49,379 nucleotides of DNA from NCBI GenBank assembly GCA_020846275.1, contig JADLEG010000155.1:1-49379 (forward strand), read 5' to 3'. Every line of letters begins with the position of its first letter. Within the stretch, counting starts at the first letter, position 1. Shown here piece by piece: positions 18,997 to 26,909 of this stretch. The position numbers were made by a program, and so were the translations under genes. This DNA is from Alphaproteobacteria bacterium. Its GTDB lineage: Bacteria; Pseudomonadota; Alphaproteobacteria; JAEULC01. The notes under the pieces were generated by a model. The model was given only the letters and a program-made list of their open reading frames with translations. It had not been told where the DNA came from and did no database searches.

Positions 18997-19830
18997 GTGC
19001 GACATCAGCACGGGCACCGTCATGTGCCGCAGCAGATGGCGGGAGACGCCGCCGAAAGCGAACTCGCGCAGGCGCGAATGGCCATAGGCGCCCATCACCA
19101 GCAGGTCGGTGCCCTGGTCCGCGGCGGTCGACAGCATGGCGTCGCCGACCTCGATATCGCCGCTGACGGTCATCGACGACACCTCGACCTTGACGCCGTG
19201 GCGGGCAAGGTGCGCGGCGATGTCCGCGCCGGGAATGTGCTGCGCGACCTCGTCGGTGGCGGGATTGAACTCGACGACCCGCACCGACTTGGCGCGCTCG
19301 AGGATCGGCAGCGCCTCGTGTACCGCGCGGGTGGCCTCGCGCGTGCGCTTCCAGGCCACCAGCACCTGCTGGCCGACCGTGGGGAACTTGCCGTAGCGCG
19401 GGACGATCAGGACCGGCCGTCCCGATCCCATCACCAGCGTCTCGGGCATGTCGATCGCCGGCGCCCCTCGGTTGTCGTCGATCGGTGCCTGGCTGACGAC
19501 GACCAGGTCGGCGTAGCGCGCGTAGAGCAGCGCCGTTCCGGCGACATCGCCCTCGGCCATGCGCCATTCGATCGTAAGGCCGCTGCGCTGCTCGGCGGCG
19601 CGCACCGCGGCCTGGGCCTTCTCGGCCTCCTGGCGGGCGTACTCCTCCTGCAGCTCGATCAGGTCGGCCGACATGGTGCCGCTCATGTCGGCGAATGCCA
19701 CCGGCCTGCCCTTGATATGGAAGGCCACGAGATGCGCCTGGTGCGTCGAGGCCAGCGCGGCGGCGGTGTCGAGACAGGTTGCCATCGCTTCGGAAGCATC
19801 CGCATAGACGGCGATTTCACGCAATTGCAT
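18994..19830 (-). CDS. Universal stress protein with two UspA domains
   Basis: This 278-residue protein is made of two UspA folds. The second has the nucleotide-binding end motif GAYGHSRLREFAFGG, and the first is diverged. There is no signal peptide. The start ATG has a GGAGG ribosome site. An FNR-type box (19899-19912) lies upstream on the shared promoter region with phaC, so expression under low oxygen is likely. Tandem-Usp proteins accompany phaC and CBS proteins in many FNR-type regulons; the molecular task is unknown. Its stop codon lies inside the palindromic repeat, suggesting that the repeat inserted at, or replaced, the original 3' end. Confidence 0.92.
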   Translation of the reverse strand: MQLREIAVYADASEAMATCLDTAAALASTHQAHLVAFHIKGRPVAFADMSGTMSADLIELQEEYARQEAEKAQAAVRAAEQRSGLTIEWRMAEGDVAGTALLYARYADLVVVSQAPIDDNRGAPAIDMPETLVMGSGRPVLIVPRYGKFPTVGQQVLVAWKRTREATRAVHEALPILERAKSVRVVEFNPATDEVAQHIPGADIAAHLARHGVKVEVSSMTVSGDIEVGDAMLSTAADQGTDLLVMGAYGHSRLREFAFGGVSRHLLRHMTVPVLMSH

Positions 19831-19898
19831 TGGGCCTCCGACGATTTCGTTCGCTTCGACTGCCTGGCCGCATTTGATCGCAACGTCGCCGAGGCGCC

Positions 19899-19912
19899 TT
19901 GACGCAGATCAA
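19899..19912. promoter_or_regulatory. FNR/FixK box TTGACGCAGATCAA
   Basis: Near-perfect match to TTGAT-N4-ATCAA. It is centred 75 bases before the start of the leftward universal stress gene, which would fit activation from about -41.5 with a leader of roughly 35 bases. Confidence 0.8.
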
Positions 19913-19933
19913 CGGGCCGATGTCCCGCCGCGG

Positions 19934-19947
19934 TTGATTCAGGTCAA
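19934..19947. promoter_or_regulatory. FNR/FixK box TTGATTCAGGTCAA
   Basis: Palindromic FNR-type site centred about 61 bases before the phaC start, consistent with class II activation of phaC. Its centre is 35 bases from the divergent box for the universal stress gene. Confidence 0.8.
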
Positions 19948-20001
19948 CGCGCCAGGGCACGATGAACCATACACAGGAATACCAGCGAAGACGAGGTGTG
20001 C

Positions 20002-21864
20002 ATGGCGACCCGATCGCCCGCGCGGCGCAAATCGAAGACAGCGGCCATTGCCCTGCCGGCGCGCCGCAAGCAGGCGCCGCCCGCCCTCACCACCGCGCCG
20101 GCGGTGCCCCTGGCGGACGAGGAGGTCGACGCGCACGGCTTTCCGATCGACCGCCTGGTCCATGCCTGGCAGGCGCAGTTCACCGGCGGCCTGTCGCCAG
20201 CGGCGCTGCAGCAGGCCTTTTCCGATTGGGGCATCCACCTGGCCAACGCGCCCGGCAAGCAGGCCGAGCTGCTGCGCAAGGCGCAGCGCAAGTGGCTGCG
20301 CTACCTCGACTACGTCAACCGCGCGCGCACGGACAACGCGGCCGCCCCGGCGATCGAGCCGCTGCCGGGCGACCGGCGCTTCCTGGGCGCGGACTGGCAG
20401 CGCCAGCCCTTCCCGCTGATCTGGCAGGGCTTCCTGTTCACGCAGCAATGGTGGCACAACGCCACGACCGACATTCGCGGCGTCGATCCGCGCCACGCCG
20501 AGGTGGTGCATTTCGCGATGCGCCAGATCCTCGACGCGATCTCGCCGTCGAATTTCCTGCCGACCAATCCCGAAGTCCTGCGCGTGACGACCGAACAGTC
20601 CGGGCAGAACCTGTGGCGCGGCTGGCAGAACTGGTTCGAGGACGCCGAGCGCGTGCTGCTCGGCCGGCCGCCGGTCGGCGCCGACGCCTTCCAGGTCGGC
20701 CGCGACGTCGCCATCACGCCGGGCAAGGTCGTCTACCGCAACCGGCTGATCGAGCTGATCCAGTATTCGCCGACCACGCCCACCGCGCGGCCCGAGCCGG
20801 TGCTGATCGTGCCGGCCTGGATCATGAAGTACTACATCCTCGATCTCTCGCCGGCCAACAGCCTGGTGCGCTACCTGGTCGAGCGGGGCCATACCGTCTT
20901 CATGGTCTCGTGGAAGAATCCGACCGCGGCGGACCGCGACCTCGCGATGGACGACTATCTCGAATTCGGCCCGCTGAAGGCGCTGGAGGCGGTGCGGGCG
21001 ATCGTCCCGGGCGCGCCCAAGGTGCACGCAGTCGGCTACTGCCTGGGCGGCACGCTGATGGCGATCGCCGCCGCCAAGCTGGCGCGCGCCGGCGAGGAGC
21101 CCCTGAAGTCGCTGACGCTGTTCGCCGCGCAGACCGATTTCACCGAGGCCGGCGAGTTGATGCTGTTCATCAACCAGAGTCAGGTCGCCTGGCTCGAGGA
21201 CATGATGTGGGACCAGGGGTTCCTCGACACGCGCCAGATGTCGGGCGCGTTCCAGCTCCTGCGCTCGCAGGACCTCATCTGGTCCACCATGGTGCGCGAA
21301 TACTTGCTGGGCGAGCGCACGCCGATGACGGACCTGATGGCGTGGAACGCCGATGCCACGCGCATGCCCTACCATATGCACTCGGAATACCTCCAGAACC
21401 TGTTCCTCGAGAACGACCTCGCGGAGGGCCGCTACCAGGCCCGCGGCGAGCTGGTGTCGCTGGCCGACATCAAGGTGCCGATCTTCGCCGTGTCGACCAC
21501 GCGCGACCACATCGCGCCGTGGCGCTCGGTCTACAAGATCAACTGGCTGACCCAGTCGGACGTCACCTTCGTGCTGGCGAGCGGTGGACACAACGCCGGC
21601 ATCGTCAGCGAGCCGCAGTCCGCGAACGGGTCCGGCCCGCCGCGCCAGTACCGCATCGGCACCATCGCGCATGGCGACTACCACGTGGACCCCGACACCT
21701 GGTTCAACCACGCCAAGCAGCATGCAGGATCGTGGTGGCCGGCCTGGGGCGCCTGGCTCGAGGCGTGGTCGGGCGATCCCGGCCCGCTGCCCGCGATGGG
21801 CGCGCCGGAGGCCGGCTTCCCGCCGCTCGGCGATGCGCCGGGCAGCTACGTCCGTGCCCGCTAG
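20002..21864 (+). CDS. phaC: Poly(3-hydroxyalkanoate) synthase
   Basis: This 620-residue alpha/beta-hydrolase-fold enzyme polymerises (R)-3-hydroxyacyl-CoA into storage granules. The catalytic triad is visible: C347 in the lipase-like box GYCLGG, D502 in TTRDHIAPW and H530 in SGGHNAG. The N-terminal PhaC domain with QPFPLIWQGFLFTQQWW and the length fit class I enzymes. The N terminus is basic and disordered. GAGG precedes the ATG at 20002; a GTG six bases earlier is an alternative. No phaA, phaB or phasin gene is adjacent, so the monomer supply comes from elsewhere. An FNR-type box upstream implies induction under oxygen limitation. Confidence 0.94.
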   Translation: MATRSPARRKSKTAAIALPARRKQAPPALTTAPAVPLADEEVDAHGFPIDRLVHAWQAQFTGGLSPAALQQAFSDWGIHLANAPGKQAELLRKAQRKWLRYLDYVNRARTDNAAAPAIEPLPGDRRFLGADWQRQPFPLIWQGFLFTQQWWHNATTDIRGVDPRHAEVVHFAMRQILDAISPSNFLPTNPEVLRVTTEQSGQNLWRGWQNWFEDAERVLLGRPPVGADAFQVGRDVAITPGKVVYRNRLIELIQYSPTTPTARPEPVLIVPAWIMKYYILDLSPANSLVRYLVERGHTVFMVSWKNPTAADRDLAMDDYLEFGPLKALEAVRAIVPGAPKVHAVGYCLGGTLMAIAAAKLARAGEEPLKSLTLFAAQTDFTEAGELMLFINQSQVAWLEDMMWDQGFLDTRQMSGAFQLLRSQDLIWSTMVREYLLGERTPMTDLMAWNADATRMPYHMHSEYLQNLFLENDLAEGRYQARGELVSLADIKVPIFAVSTTRDHIAPWRSVYKINWLTQSDVTFVLASGGHNAGIVSEPQSANGSGPPRQYRIGTIAHGDYHVDPDTWFNHAKQHAGSWWPAWGAWLEAWSGDPGPLPAMGAPEAGFPPLGDAPGSYVRAR

Positions 21865-21879
21865 CGGCAACGACGGCGC

Positions 21880-22890
21880 ATGAGCCCGGAGCCGCCGTCC
21901 GGCGCCACGCCCGGCGCGGGGTTCCGCATCGCCACGTTCAACGTGGAGAGCCTGGGCCTGCGCGCGGGCCCGGAGACGCCGCTGGCGGAGCGCATCGGCG
22001 TCCTGCGAGAGCACCTGACGCGGCTTGCCGCCGACATCCTCTGCCTGCAGGAGGTCAACGCCGAGGATGCCCGCCCGCAGCAGAAGCGCGTGCTCGGCGC
22101 GCTCGACCGGCTGCTGGCGGACACGCCCTACGCCGCCTACCAGCGCGTCGCAATGACCAGTTCCGGCGGAGTAGGTCCCGCCGACCGTCACAACCTTGTC
22201 GTGCTGTCGCGCTACCCGGTCGTCGCATCCCGCCAGGTCTGGCACGAGCTGGTGCCACCCCTGACCGTCCCGGTCACGAGCGGTCGGGACCGGATCGAGG
22301 CCCGCTTCGACCGGCCGATCCAGTATGCGGCCCTGGCGCTGCCGGGCGGCCGCAGCCTGCATGTCGTCAACCTGCACCTGAAGGCGCCGCTGGCCGCCAC
22401 CATTGCCGGCCAGAAGCGATCCGCCTTCGTCTGGAAGACCGTCGCCGGCTGGGCCGAGGGATACTACCTCGCGGCGCTGAAGCGCACGGGCCAGGCGCTG
22501 GAAGCCCGCCTGTTCATCGAGCGCCTGTTCGACGCCGAGCCCGACGCCCTGATCGCGGTGTGCGGCGATTTCAACGCCGACTATCGCGAAGGTCCGACGC
22601 GGATCATCCTGGGCGGCGCGGAAGACACCGGCAACGTCAGTCTCGCCGCGCGCGCCCTGGCGGCGCTGGAGCGCAGCCTGCCGCGCGAGCGCCAGTACTC
22701 CGTCCTGCACGGCGGCGAGCCGATCATGCTCGACCACATCCTGGTGTCCCGGGGCCTCAGCCTGCTGTGCCGCCGCGCCGAGGTGTTCAACCAGGGCCTG
22801 CCGGACGAGGTCCTCGAGGCGCCGGCCGGCGCCCGCCGGTTCGGCTCGTTCCACGCGCCGGTGCTGGCCGCGTTCGCGCTGCCGACGTGA
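21880..22890 (+). CDS. Endonuclease/exonuclease/phosphatase-family hydrolase
   Basis: This 336-residue protein has the metal-dependent EEP fold. Its motifs in order are TFNVESL, LCLQEVN (metal-binding Glu), VNLHLK, GDFNADY (catalytic Asp and Asn) and LDHILVSRGL. The final catalytic region is FHAPVLA where the family usually has S-D-H-x-P, so the terminal H is retained. No signal peptide is visible. It starts 16 bases after phaC and probably shares its FNR-controlled transcript. Substrates in this family range from DNA to phospholipids and inositol phosphates, and this one cannot be assigned. Confidence 0.85.
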   Translation: MSPEPPSGATPGAGFRIATFNVESLGLRAGPETPLAERIGVLREHLTRLAADILCLQEVNAEDARPQQKRVLGALDRLLADTPYAAYQRVAMTSSGGVGPADRHNLVVLSRYPVVASRQVWHELVPPLTVPVTSGRDRIEARFDRPIQYAALALPGGRSLHVVNLHLKAPLAATIAGQKRSAFVWKTVAGWAEGYYLAALKRTGQALEARLFIERLFDAEPDALIAVCGDFNADYREGPTRIILGGAEDTGNVSLAARALAALERSLPRERQYSVLHGGEPIMLDHILVSRGLSLLCRRAEVFNQGLPDEVLEAPAGARRFGSFHAPVLAAFALPT

Positions 22891-22905
22891 CAGGGCGCGC
22901 CGCCC

Positions 22906-22919
22906 TTGACGCAAGTCAA
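22906..22919. promoter_or_regulatory. FNR/FixK box TTGACGCAAGTCAA
   Basis: FNR-type palindrome with GTCAA as the exact reverse complement of TTGAC. It is centred about 110 bases before the CBS-domain gene start, in the only gap between the EEP gene and that gene. Confidence 0.75.
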
Positions 22920-23021
22920 TGTCGCGCCGGCCCGCCCTGCATATTAGGAAGGCTACAATCGTGTTCTTCAGAGGTGCCCAGGGCCGCCATGCCCTGCGCC
23001 GGGGCCAAGAAGGGGCATAGC

Positions 23022-23450
23022 ATGACTCAACGGCACGTAGGCGACCTGGTCCGCAACCAGAAGCCCGTGAAGCTCTCACCGGCCGCGTCGGTGAAGGATG
23101 CCTGCACGAAGATGCGCGATCATCGCTGCGGCGCGGTCCTGGTCGTCGAGGGCGAGGATCGCCTGGTCGGCATCTTCACCGGCCGCGACGCCGTCAGCCG
23201 CGTGCTGGCGGAAAGCAAGGATCCGGCCAAGACGAAGCTGGCGGACGTCATGACCCCCAATCCGGCCGCGATGGCCAAGGGCAGCACAGCCGTGGACGCG
23301 CTGCGGCTGATGCAGGATGGCGGCTTCCGCCATGTGCCGGTCGTCGCCACCGGCAAGCACGTCATCGGTATCGTCTCGCGCGGCGATTTCCGCGGGCTCG
23401 AACAGGCCCAGCTCGACGAGGAGACCGGCTTGTGGGAGCGTATATGGTAG
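23022..23450 (+). CDS. CBS-domain-pair protein
   Basis: This 142-residue protein consists of one Bateman module of two CBS domains (about 8-65 and 75-130). It has DHRCGAVLVV-x-GIFTGRDAV and the second-repeat equivalent GFRHVPVV-x-IGIVSRGDFRGLE. Such modules bind adenine nucleotides or S-adenosylmethionine and report energy state. No catalytic domain is attached. AAGGGG lies before the ATG. With an FNR-type box upstream it is likely a low-oxygen-induced protein. A second CBS protein lies 8 kb downstream with the same type of operator. Confidence 0.9.
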   Translation: MTQRHVGDLVRNQKPVKLSPAASVKDACTKMRDHRCGAVLVVEGEDRLVGIFTGRDAVSRVLAESKDPAKTKLADVMTPNPAAMAKGSTAVDALRLMQDGGFRHVPVVATGKHVIGIVSRGDFRGLEQAQLDEETGLWERIW

Positions 23451-23507
23451 TGGCGGGAGGCGCGGCCGACTGACGACGCGCCGGCGGCACACGCGTGGGG
23501 AGGACCC

Positions 23508-24332
23508 TTGGGCGATTTCATCTGGCTGATGTTCATCGCCATGGCGTTCTGGCCGATGATGCGCCAGCGCGTGCTGATCGCGCTGCGCCAGCGCAAGATC
23601 GCGCAGATCCAGTCCGTTCGCGGCAGCCGCGTGATCACCCTGGTCCACCGCCAGGAGACCATGAGCCTCTTGGGATTCCCGCTGATGCGCTACATCGACA
23701 TGGACGATTCCGAGGAGGTTATCCGCGCGATCCACATGACCGCCCCCGACCAGCCGCTGGACCTGATCCTGCACACACCCGGCGGGCTGGTCCTGGCCGC
23801 GCTGCAGATCGCCCGCGCCATCAACAACCACCCGGCCAAGGTCACGGTCTTCGTGCCGCACATGGCGATGTCCGGCGGCACGCTGGTGGCGCTGGCCGCG
23901 GACCAGATCGTGCTGTGCCCGCATTCCGTCCTCGGGCCGATCGATCCCCAGATCAAGAACTTCCCCGCGGCGTCGCTGCTTAAGGTCGTGGAGCAGAAGC
24001 CGATCGGCGAGATCGACGACGAGACGCTGATCCTCGCCGATATCGGCCGCAAGGCGACCGAGCAGGTACGCCGGGCCTGCGTCGAGCTGCTGGCGGACGA
24101 CATGCCGAAGGAAAAGGCCGAGGAGATCGCCGGCATCCTGACCAGCGGTCGCTGGACGCACGACTACCCCATAACGCCGACCGAGGCGGGCCATCTCGGC
24201 CTGTCGGTCAACACCGAGATGCCCGAGGACGTGCTGGAGCTGATGGCGCTCTATCCGCAGCCTGTGCGCAACTCGCCCACGGTCGAGTATTTGCCGACCA
24301 GGCCCCGGCCGCCGGTGCGCCCGGGCGCCTGA
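23508..24332 (+). CDS. ClpP-fold membrane serine protease (SDH_sah / SppA-like)
   Basis: This 274-residue protein starts with a membrane helix (GDFIWLMFIAMAFW). A ClpP/crotonase-like protease domain of the SDH_sah family (PF01972) follows. The HTPGG oxyanion strand (residues 89-93) and the catalytic serine in MAMSGGT (S122) are clear, and a lysine further on could be the base. The start is TTG at 23508, backed by GGGGAGGA upstream. It follows the CBS gene by 57 bases, so co-transcription is likely. The family cleaves membrane-associated proteins; the target here is unknown. Confidence 0.87.
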   Translation: MGDFIWLMFIAMAFWPMMRQRVLIALRQRKIAQIQSVRGSRVITLVHRQETMSLLGFPLMRYIDMDDSEEVIRAIHMTAPDQPLDLILHTPGGLVLAALQIARAINNHPAKVTVFVPHMAMSGGTLVALAADQIVLCPHSVLGPIDPQIKNFPAASLLKVVEQKPIGEIDDETLILADIGRKATEQVRRACVELLADDMPKEKAEEIAGILTSGRWTHDYPITPTEAGHLGLSVNTEMPEDVLELMALYPQPVRNSPTVEYLPTRPRPPVRPGA

Positions 24333-24347
24333 CCCGGCGACCCGCCC

Positions 24348-24710
24348 TCACCCGACCGCGGCGATCCGGAACGGCCGCTGCACCCCGTCATGCTCGGTGA
24401 TCGACACGTACTCTCCCGCGCGGAAGACGTGGCGGTCGAAATGGAAGATCGGCTCGTCGTCCTCGGTCTCGTCGGGCACATACGAGAACGCCCAGCGGCC
24501 CTTGCCCGTGTGGATCAGCACGCCGTTCTCGGGCGGCTCCAGGCCCCAAAAGCGCCGCACGGTGCATCTCGCCCGCGCCTTGCGCCATTCCGCCGCGTCG
24601 AAATTCCCCGCGCCGTCCAGCGGCGCCACGAACTCGTAGCCATGGCCAGCGCTGCCCTCCGGGAACTCGGGGCAGCGGGCCAATTCGAGACGGATCTTTC
24701 GCAGCGCCAC
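24348..24710 (-). CDS. Conserved small protein of unknown function (120 aa)
   Basis: The 120-residue product starts with GTG (AAGGAG nine bases upstream) and reads MALRKIRLELARCPEFPEGS. It contains RFWGLEPPENGVLIHTGKG and the WAFSYVPDETEDDEP segment, so it is probably a compact beta-rich soluble protein. There is no signal peptide. It is convergent with the protease gene (15 bases apart), and an FNR-type half of the divergent promoter lies upstream. Its position suggests membership in the low-oxygen regulon. I do not recognise its function. Confidence 0.72.
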   Translation of the reverse strand: MALRKIRLELARCPEFPEGSAGHGYEFVAPLDGAGNFDAAEWRKARARCTVRRFWGLEPPENGVLIHTGKGRWAFSYVPDETEDDEPIFHFDRHVFRAGEYVSITEHDGVQRPFRIAAVG

Positions 24711-24829
24711 GGCGCATCACTCCTTGTCGTTTCCCCGGGAAGACCTGCCAGGCGCGATGGCGGGGCTGCTCCATCGCGCCGGCCTTGCCTGCACGCATGG
24801 CCAGTCTCCGGGCGCAGGGCCCGGCGGCA

Positions 24830-24843
24830 TTGATCCAAATCAT
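24830..24843. promoter_or_regulatory. FNR/FixK box TTGATCCAAATCAT
   Basis: Matches TTGAT-N4-ATCAA except for the last base. It lies about 127 bases before the leftward unknown gene and 47 bases, centre to centre, from the next box in the same intergenic region. Confidence 0.68.
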
Positions 24844-24876
24844 GCCTTGCCCCGGGGCGCGGCCATCGTCTGCCGC

Positions 24877-24890
24877 TTGATCCACGTCAA
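24877..24890. promoter_or_regulatory. FNR/FixK box TTGATCCACGTCAA
   Basis: FNR-type palindrome centred about 101 bases before the rightward universal stress gene, leaving room for a leader of roughly 60 bases if it acts at -41.5. Confidence 0.75.
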
Positions 24891-24984
24891 TGCCCGGACG
24901 GCGGGGCGGGCTCTACTGGGCCAACGTTCTTGTCCCAACTTATCGTAAACTTGCTGGCGACGATTGCCAGGCGGAGAAATGCCT

Positions 24985-25842
24985 ATGCCGAAAACGATCC
25001 TCATCCCCGTCACCGGCAATGACAGCGACAGCATCGTCTTCAAGGGCGCGCTGGACGTCGCGACGCGCTTCGGCGGCCATCTCGATTTCCTCTATGTCCG
25101 GCCGAGCCCGGGCGAAATGGCGGCCAACCTGGCGGTCGAAGGCGGCGTCGGCCTGTCCGCCGGCCTGCTGGACCGGCTGGAAGAGGAAGCTGCCGCGCAG
25201 CAGGTCGCCGCGCGCGCGCTGGTCCACCGCTTCGCCGAAGGCACAAAGCTGGTGTTGGGCGCCGAGCAGCCCAATGCAGCGGGCGTCTCGGCGGCGTGGC
25301 ACGCCAAGGAAGGCCGCGAGAACGAATGGATTCCGCTGTATGCGCGCACCTCGGACCTCACGGTGATCGGGCGTCCGACCCGGTTCGGCGCGGAGGAGCG
25401 CATGGCGCTGGAAGCTGCGCTGTTCGATTCCGGCCGGCCCGTCCTGCTGCCGACCGCCGGCGGGCTCACGTTGGACACCATCGCCATCGCCTGGAAATCG
25501 ACTCGCGAGGCCGCGCGCGCCGTCGGCGCGGCGGGGCCGTTCCTGGCCAAGGCGAAGCGGATCGTGGTCATCACCGCCCGCGAAGGCGGTCGCGACGATC
25601 CGGCCGACACGCAGCGCCTGCTCGTGACGCTGCGCCGTCTGTACGCGGCCGCCGAGCATCGCCATCTCGAGCCGCAGGCACGCCATGCCGGGCAGATGCT
25701 GCTGGCCGCCGCCGGCGAGGCGGGCGCCGGCCTGCTGGTGATGGGCGCCTATGGCCACAGCCGCCTGCGCGAATGGGTCTTCGGCGGCGTCACCGAGCAG
25801 GTGCTTCGCAGCGCGACGATCCCGGTGCTCATGGTACATTGA
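24985..25842 (+). CDS. Universal stress protein with two UspA domains
   Basis: This 285-residue tandem-Usp protein ends with the same GAYGHSRLREWVFGG nucleotide-binding motif as the protein at 18994-19830. The first half (KTILIPVTGNDSDS) is diverged. I favour the ATG at 24985 because GGAGA lies seven bases upstream; an ATG six bases earlier is too close to it. An FNR-type box precedes it. It lies 54 bases before the export operon, which could be read through from it. The biochemical role is unknown. Confidence 0.9.
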   Translation: MPKTILIPVTGNDSDSIVFKGALDVATRFGGHLDFLYVRPSPGEMAANLAVEGGVGLSAGLLDRLEEEAAAQQVAARALVHRFAEGTKLVLGAEQPNAAGVSAAWHAKEGRENEWIPLYARTSDLTVIGRPTRFGAEERMALEAALFDSGRPVLLPTAGGLTLDTIAIAWKSTREAARAVGAAGPFLAKAKRIVVITAREGGRDDPADTQRLLVTLRRLYAAAEHRHLEPQARHAGQMLLAAAGEAGAGLLVMGAYGHSRLREWVFGGVTEQVLRSATIPVLMVH

Positions 25843-25895
25843 CCCCCAGGGCCGCCGCGCTCGCGGGGCCTGCCGTCCTGTATCGGGATTCGCCG

Positions 25896-26909
25896 ATGCG
25901 CCGCTGGCTTGTCGTCCTGATTGCTATCGCGGTGGCCGTGGCGGCCATCCTCATCCTGGCGCCGCGCCCGCTTGCGACCTGGGGCAGCCTGCTGATCGGC
26001 CGCGGCGGGCCGGACGGCGTGCTGCTGTACGGCAACGTCGACATCCGGCAGGTCGACCTGGCGTTCGACGCCGAGGGCCGCATCGCCGAGCTGAAGGTCG
26101 AGGAAGGCGACCCGGTGGCGCCCGGCCAGGTGCTGGCCGTGCTTGACCCCGAGTTCTATGCCCAGGCCGTGCGGCTCGCCGAGGCCCGCCGCGACGCGCA
26201 GAAGGCCGTGCTGGACAAGCTCGAGGCCGGCTCCCGGCCCGAAGAGATCGAGCGCGCGCGGGCCGACGTGGCCGCGCTGAGCGCGACCCAGGAGAACGCC
26301 GAGGCGGTGTTCCGCCGCCGCCAGGCGCTGGTCACCACCGGCACCGTCGCGCAGCAGGCCTTCGAGGATGCGCGCGCCGCCCTGGACGAGTCTGCGGGCC
26401 GGCTGAAGGCCGCGCGCGAGACGTTGGCCCTCGCGGTCGCCGGGCCGCGCCGCGAGGAAATCGAGCAGGCGCGCGCCCAGCTCCGCGCCGAGGAGGCGAC
26501 GCTCGACCTCGCCCGCAACCGCCACAAGCACACCACCCTGACCGCGCCCAGCCAGGGCATCGTGCTGACGCGCGTGCACGAGCCGGGTGCCGTGGTGCTG
26601 CCGAATTCGACCATCTACACGGTCGCGCTGACCGACAAGGTCTGGATCCGCACCTATGTGCCCGAGACTTTGCTGGGCGCGGTCAAGCCCGGCATGCCGG
26701 TCGAGGTGCTGACCGACAGCCGGCCGGGACAGGCCTACCAGGGCTGGGTCGGCTACATCTCGCCCACGGCCGAGTTCACGCCGAAGACCGTGGAGACGCC
26801 CGAGCTGCGCACGCAGCTCGTCTACCGCCTGCGCGTGCACGTCACGACCCCGGATGCCGCGCTGAGGCAGGGAATGCCCGTGACGATCCGCCTGGCCGCC
26901 GCGCCGTGA
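25896..26909 (+). CDS. HlyD/YbhG-like membrane fusion protein
   Basis: This 337-residue periplasmic adaptor is anchored by an N-terminal helix (WLVVLIAIAVAVAAILIL). It has the split lipoyl/barrel-sandwich domain (GNVDIRQVDLAF to VAPGQVLAVLDP and TAPSQGIVLTRVHEPGA). A long alpha-helical hairpin rich in Arg/Glu/Ala (about 95-200) and the beta-barrel domain (VWIRTYVPE) complete it. It is the first of four overlapping genes equivalent to E. coli ybhGFSR. The stop overlaps the GTG start of the ATPase gene by 4 bases. The exported compound cannot be read from sequence. Confidence 0.92.
   Translation: MRRWLVVLIAIAVAVAAILILAPRPLATWGSLLIGRGGPDGVLLYGNVDIRQVDLAFDAEGRIAELKVEEGDPVAPGQVLAVLDPEFYAQAVRLAEARRDAQKAVLDKLEAGSRPEEIERARADVAALSATQENAEAVFRRRQALVTTGTVAQQAFEDARAALDESAGRLKAARETLALAVAGPRREEIEQARAQLRAEEATLDLARNRHKHTTLTAPSQGIVLTRVHEPGAVVLPNSTIYTVALTDKVWIRTYVPETLLGAVKPGMPVEVLTDSRPGQAYQGWVGYISPTAEFTPKTVETPELRTQLVYRLRVHVTTPDAALRQGMPVTIRLAAAP

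Noticed and set aside
19939..23079. Long open frame on the minus strand opposite phaC and the EEP gene
   Set aside because: The opposite strand encodes clear families with catalytic residues; the antisense frame has only low-complexity Arg/Gly/Ala/Leu content.
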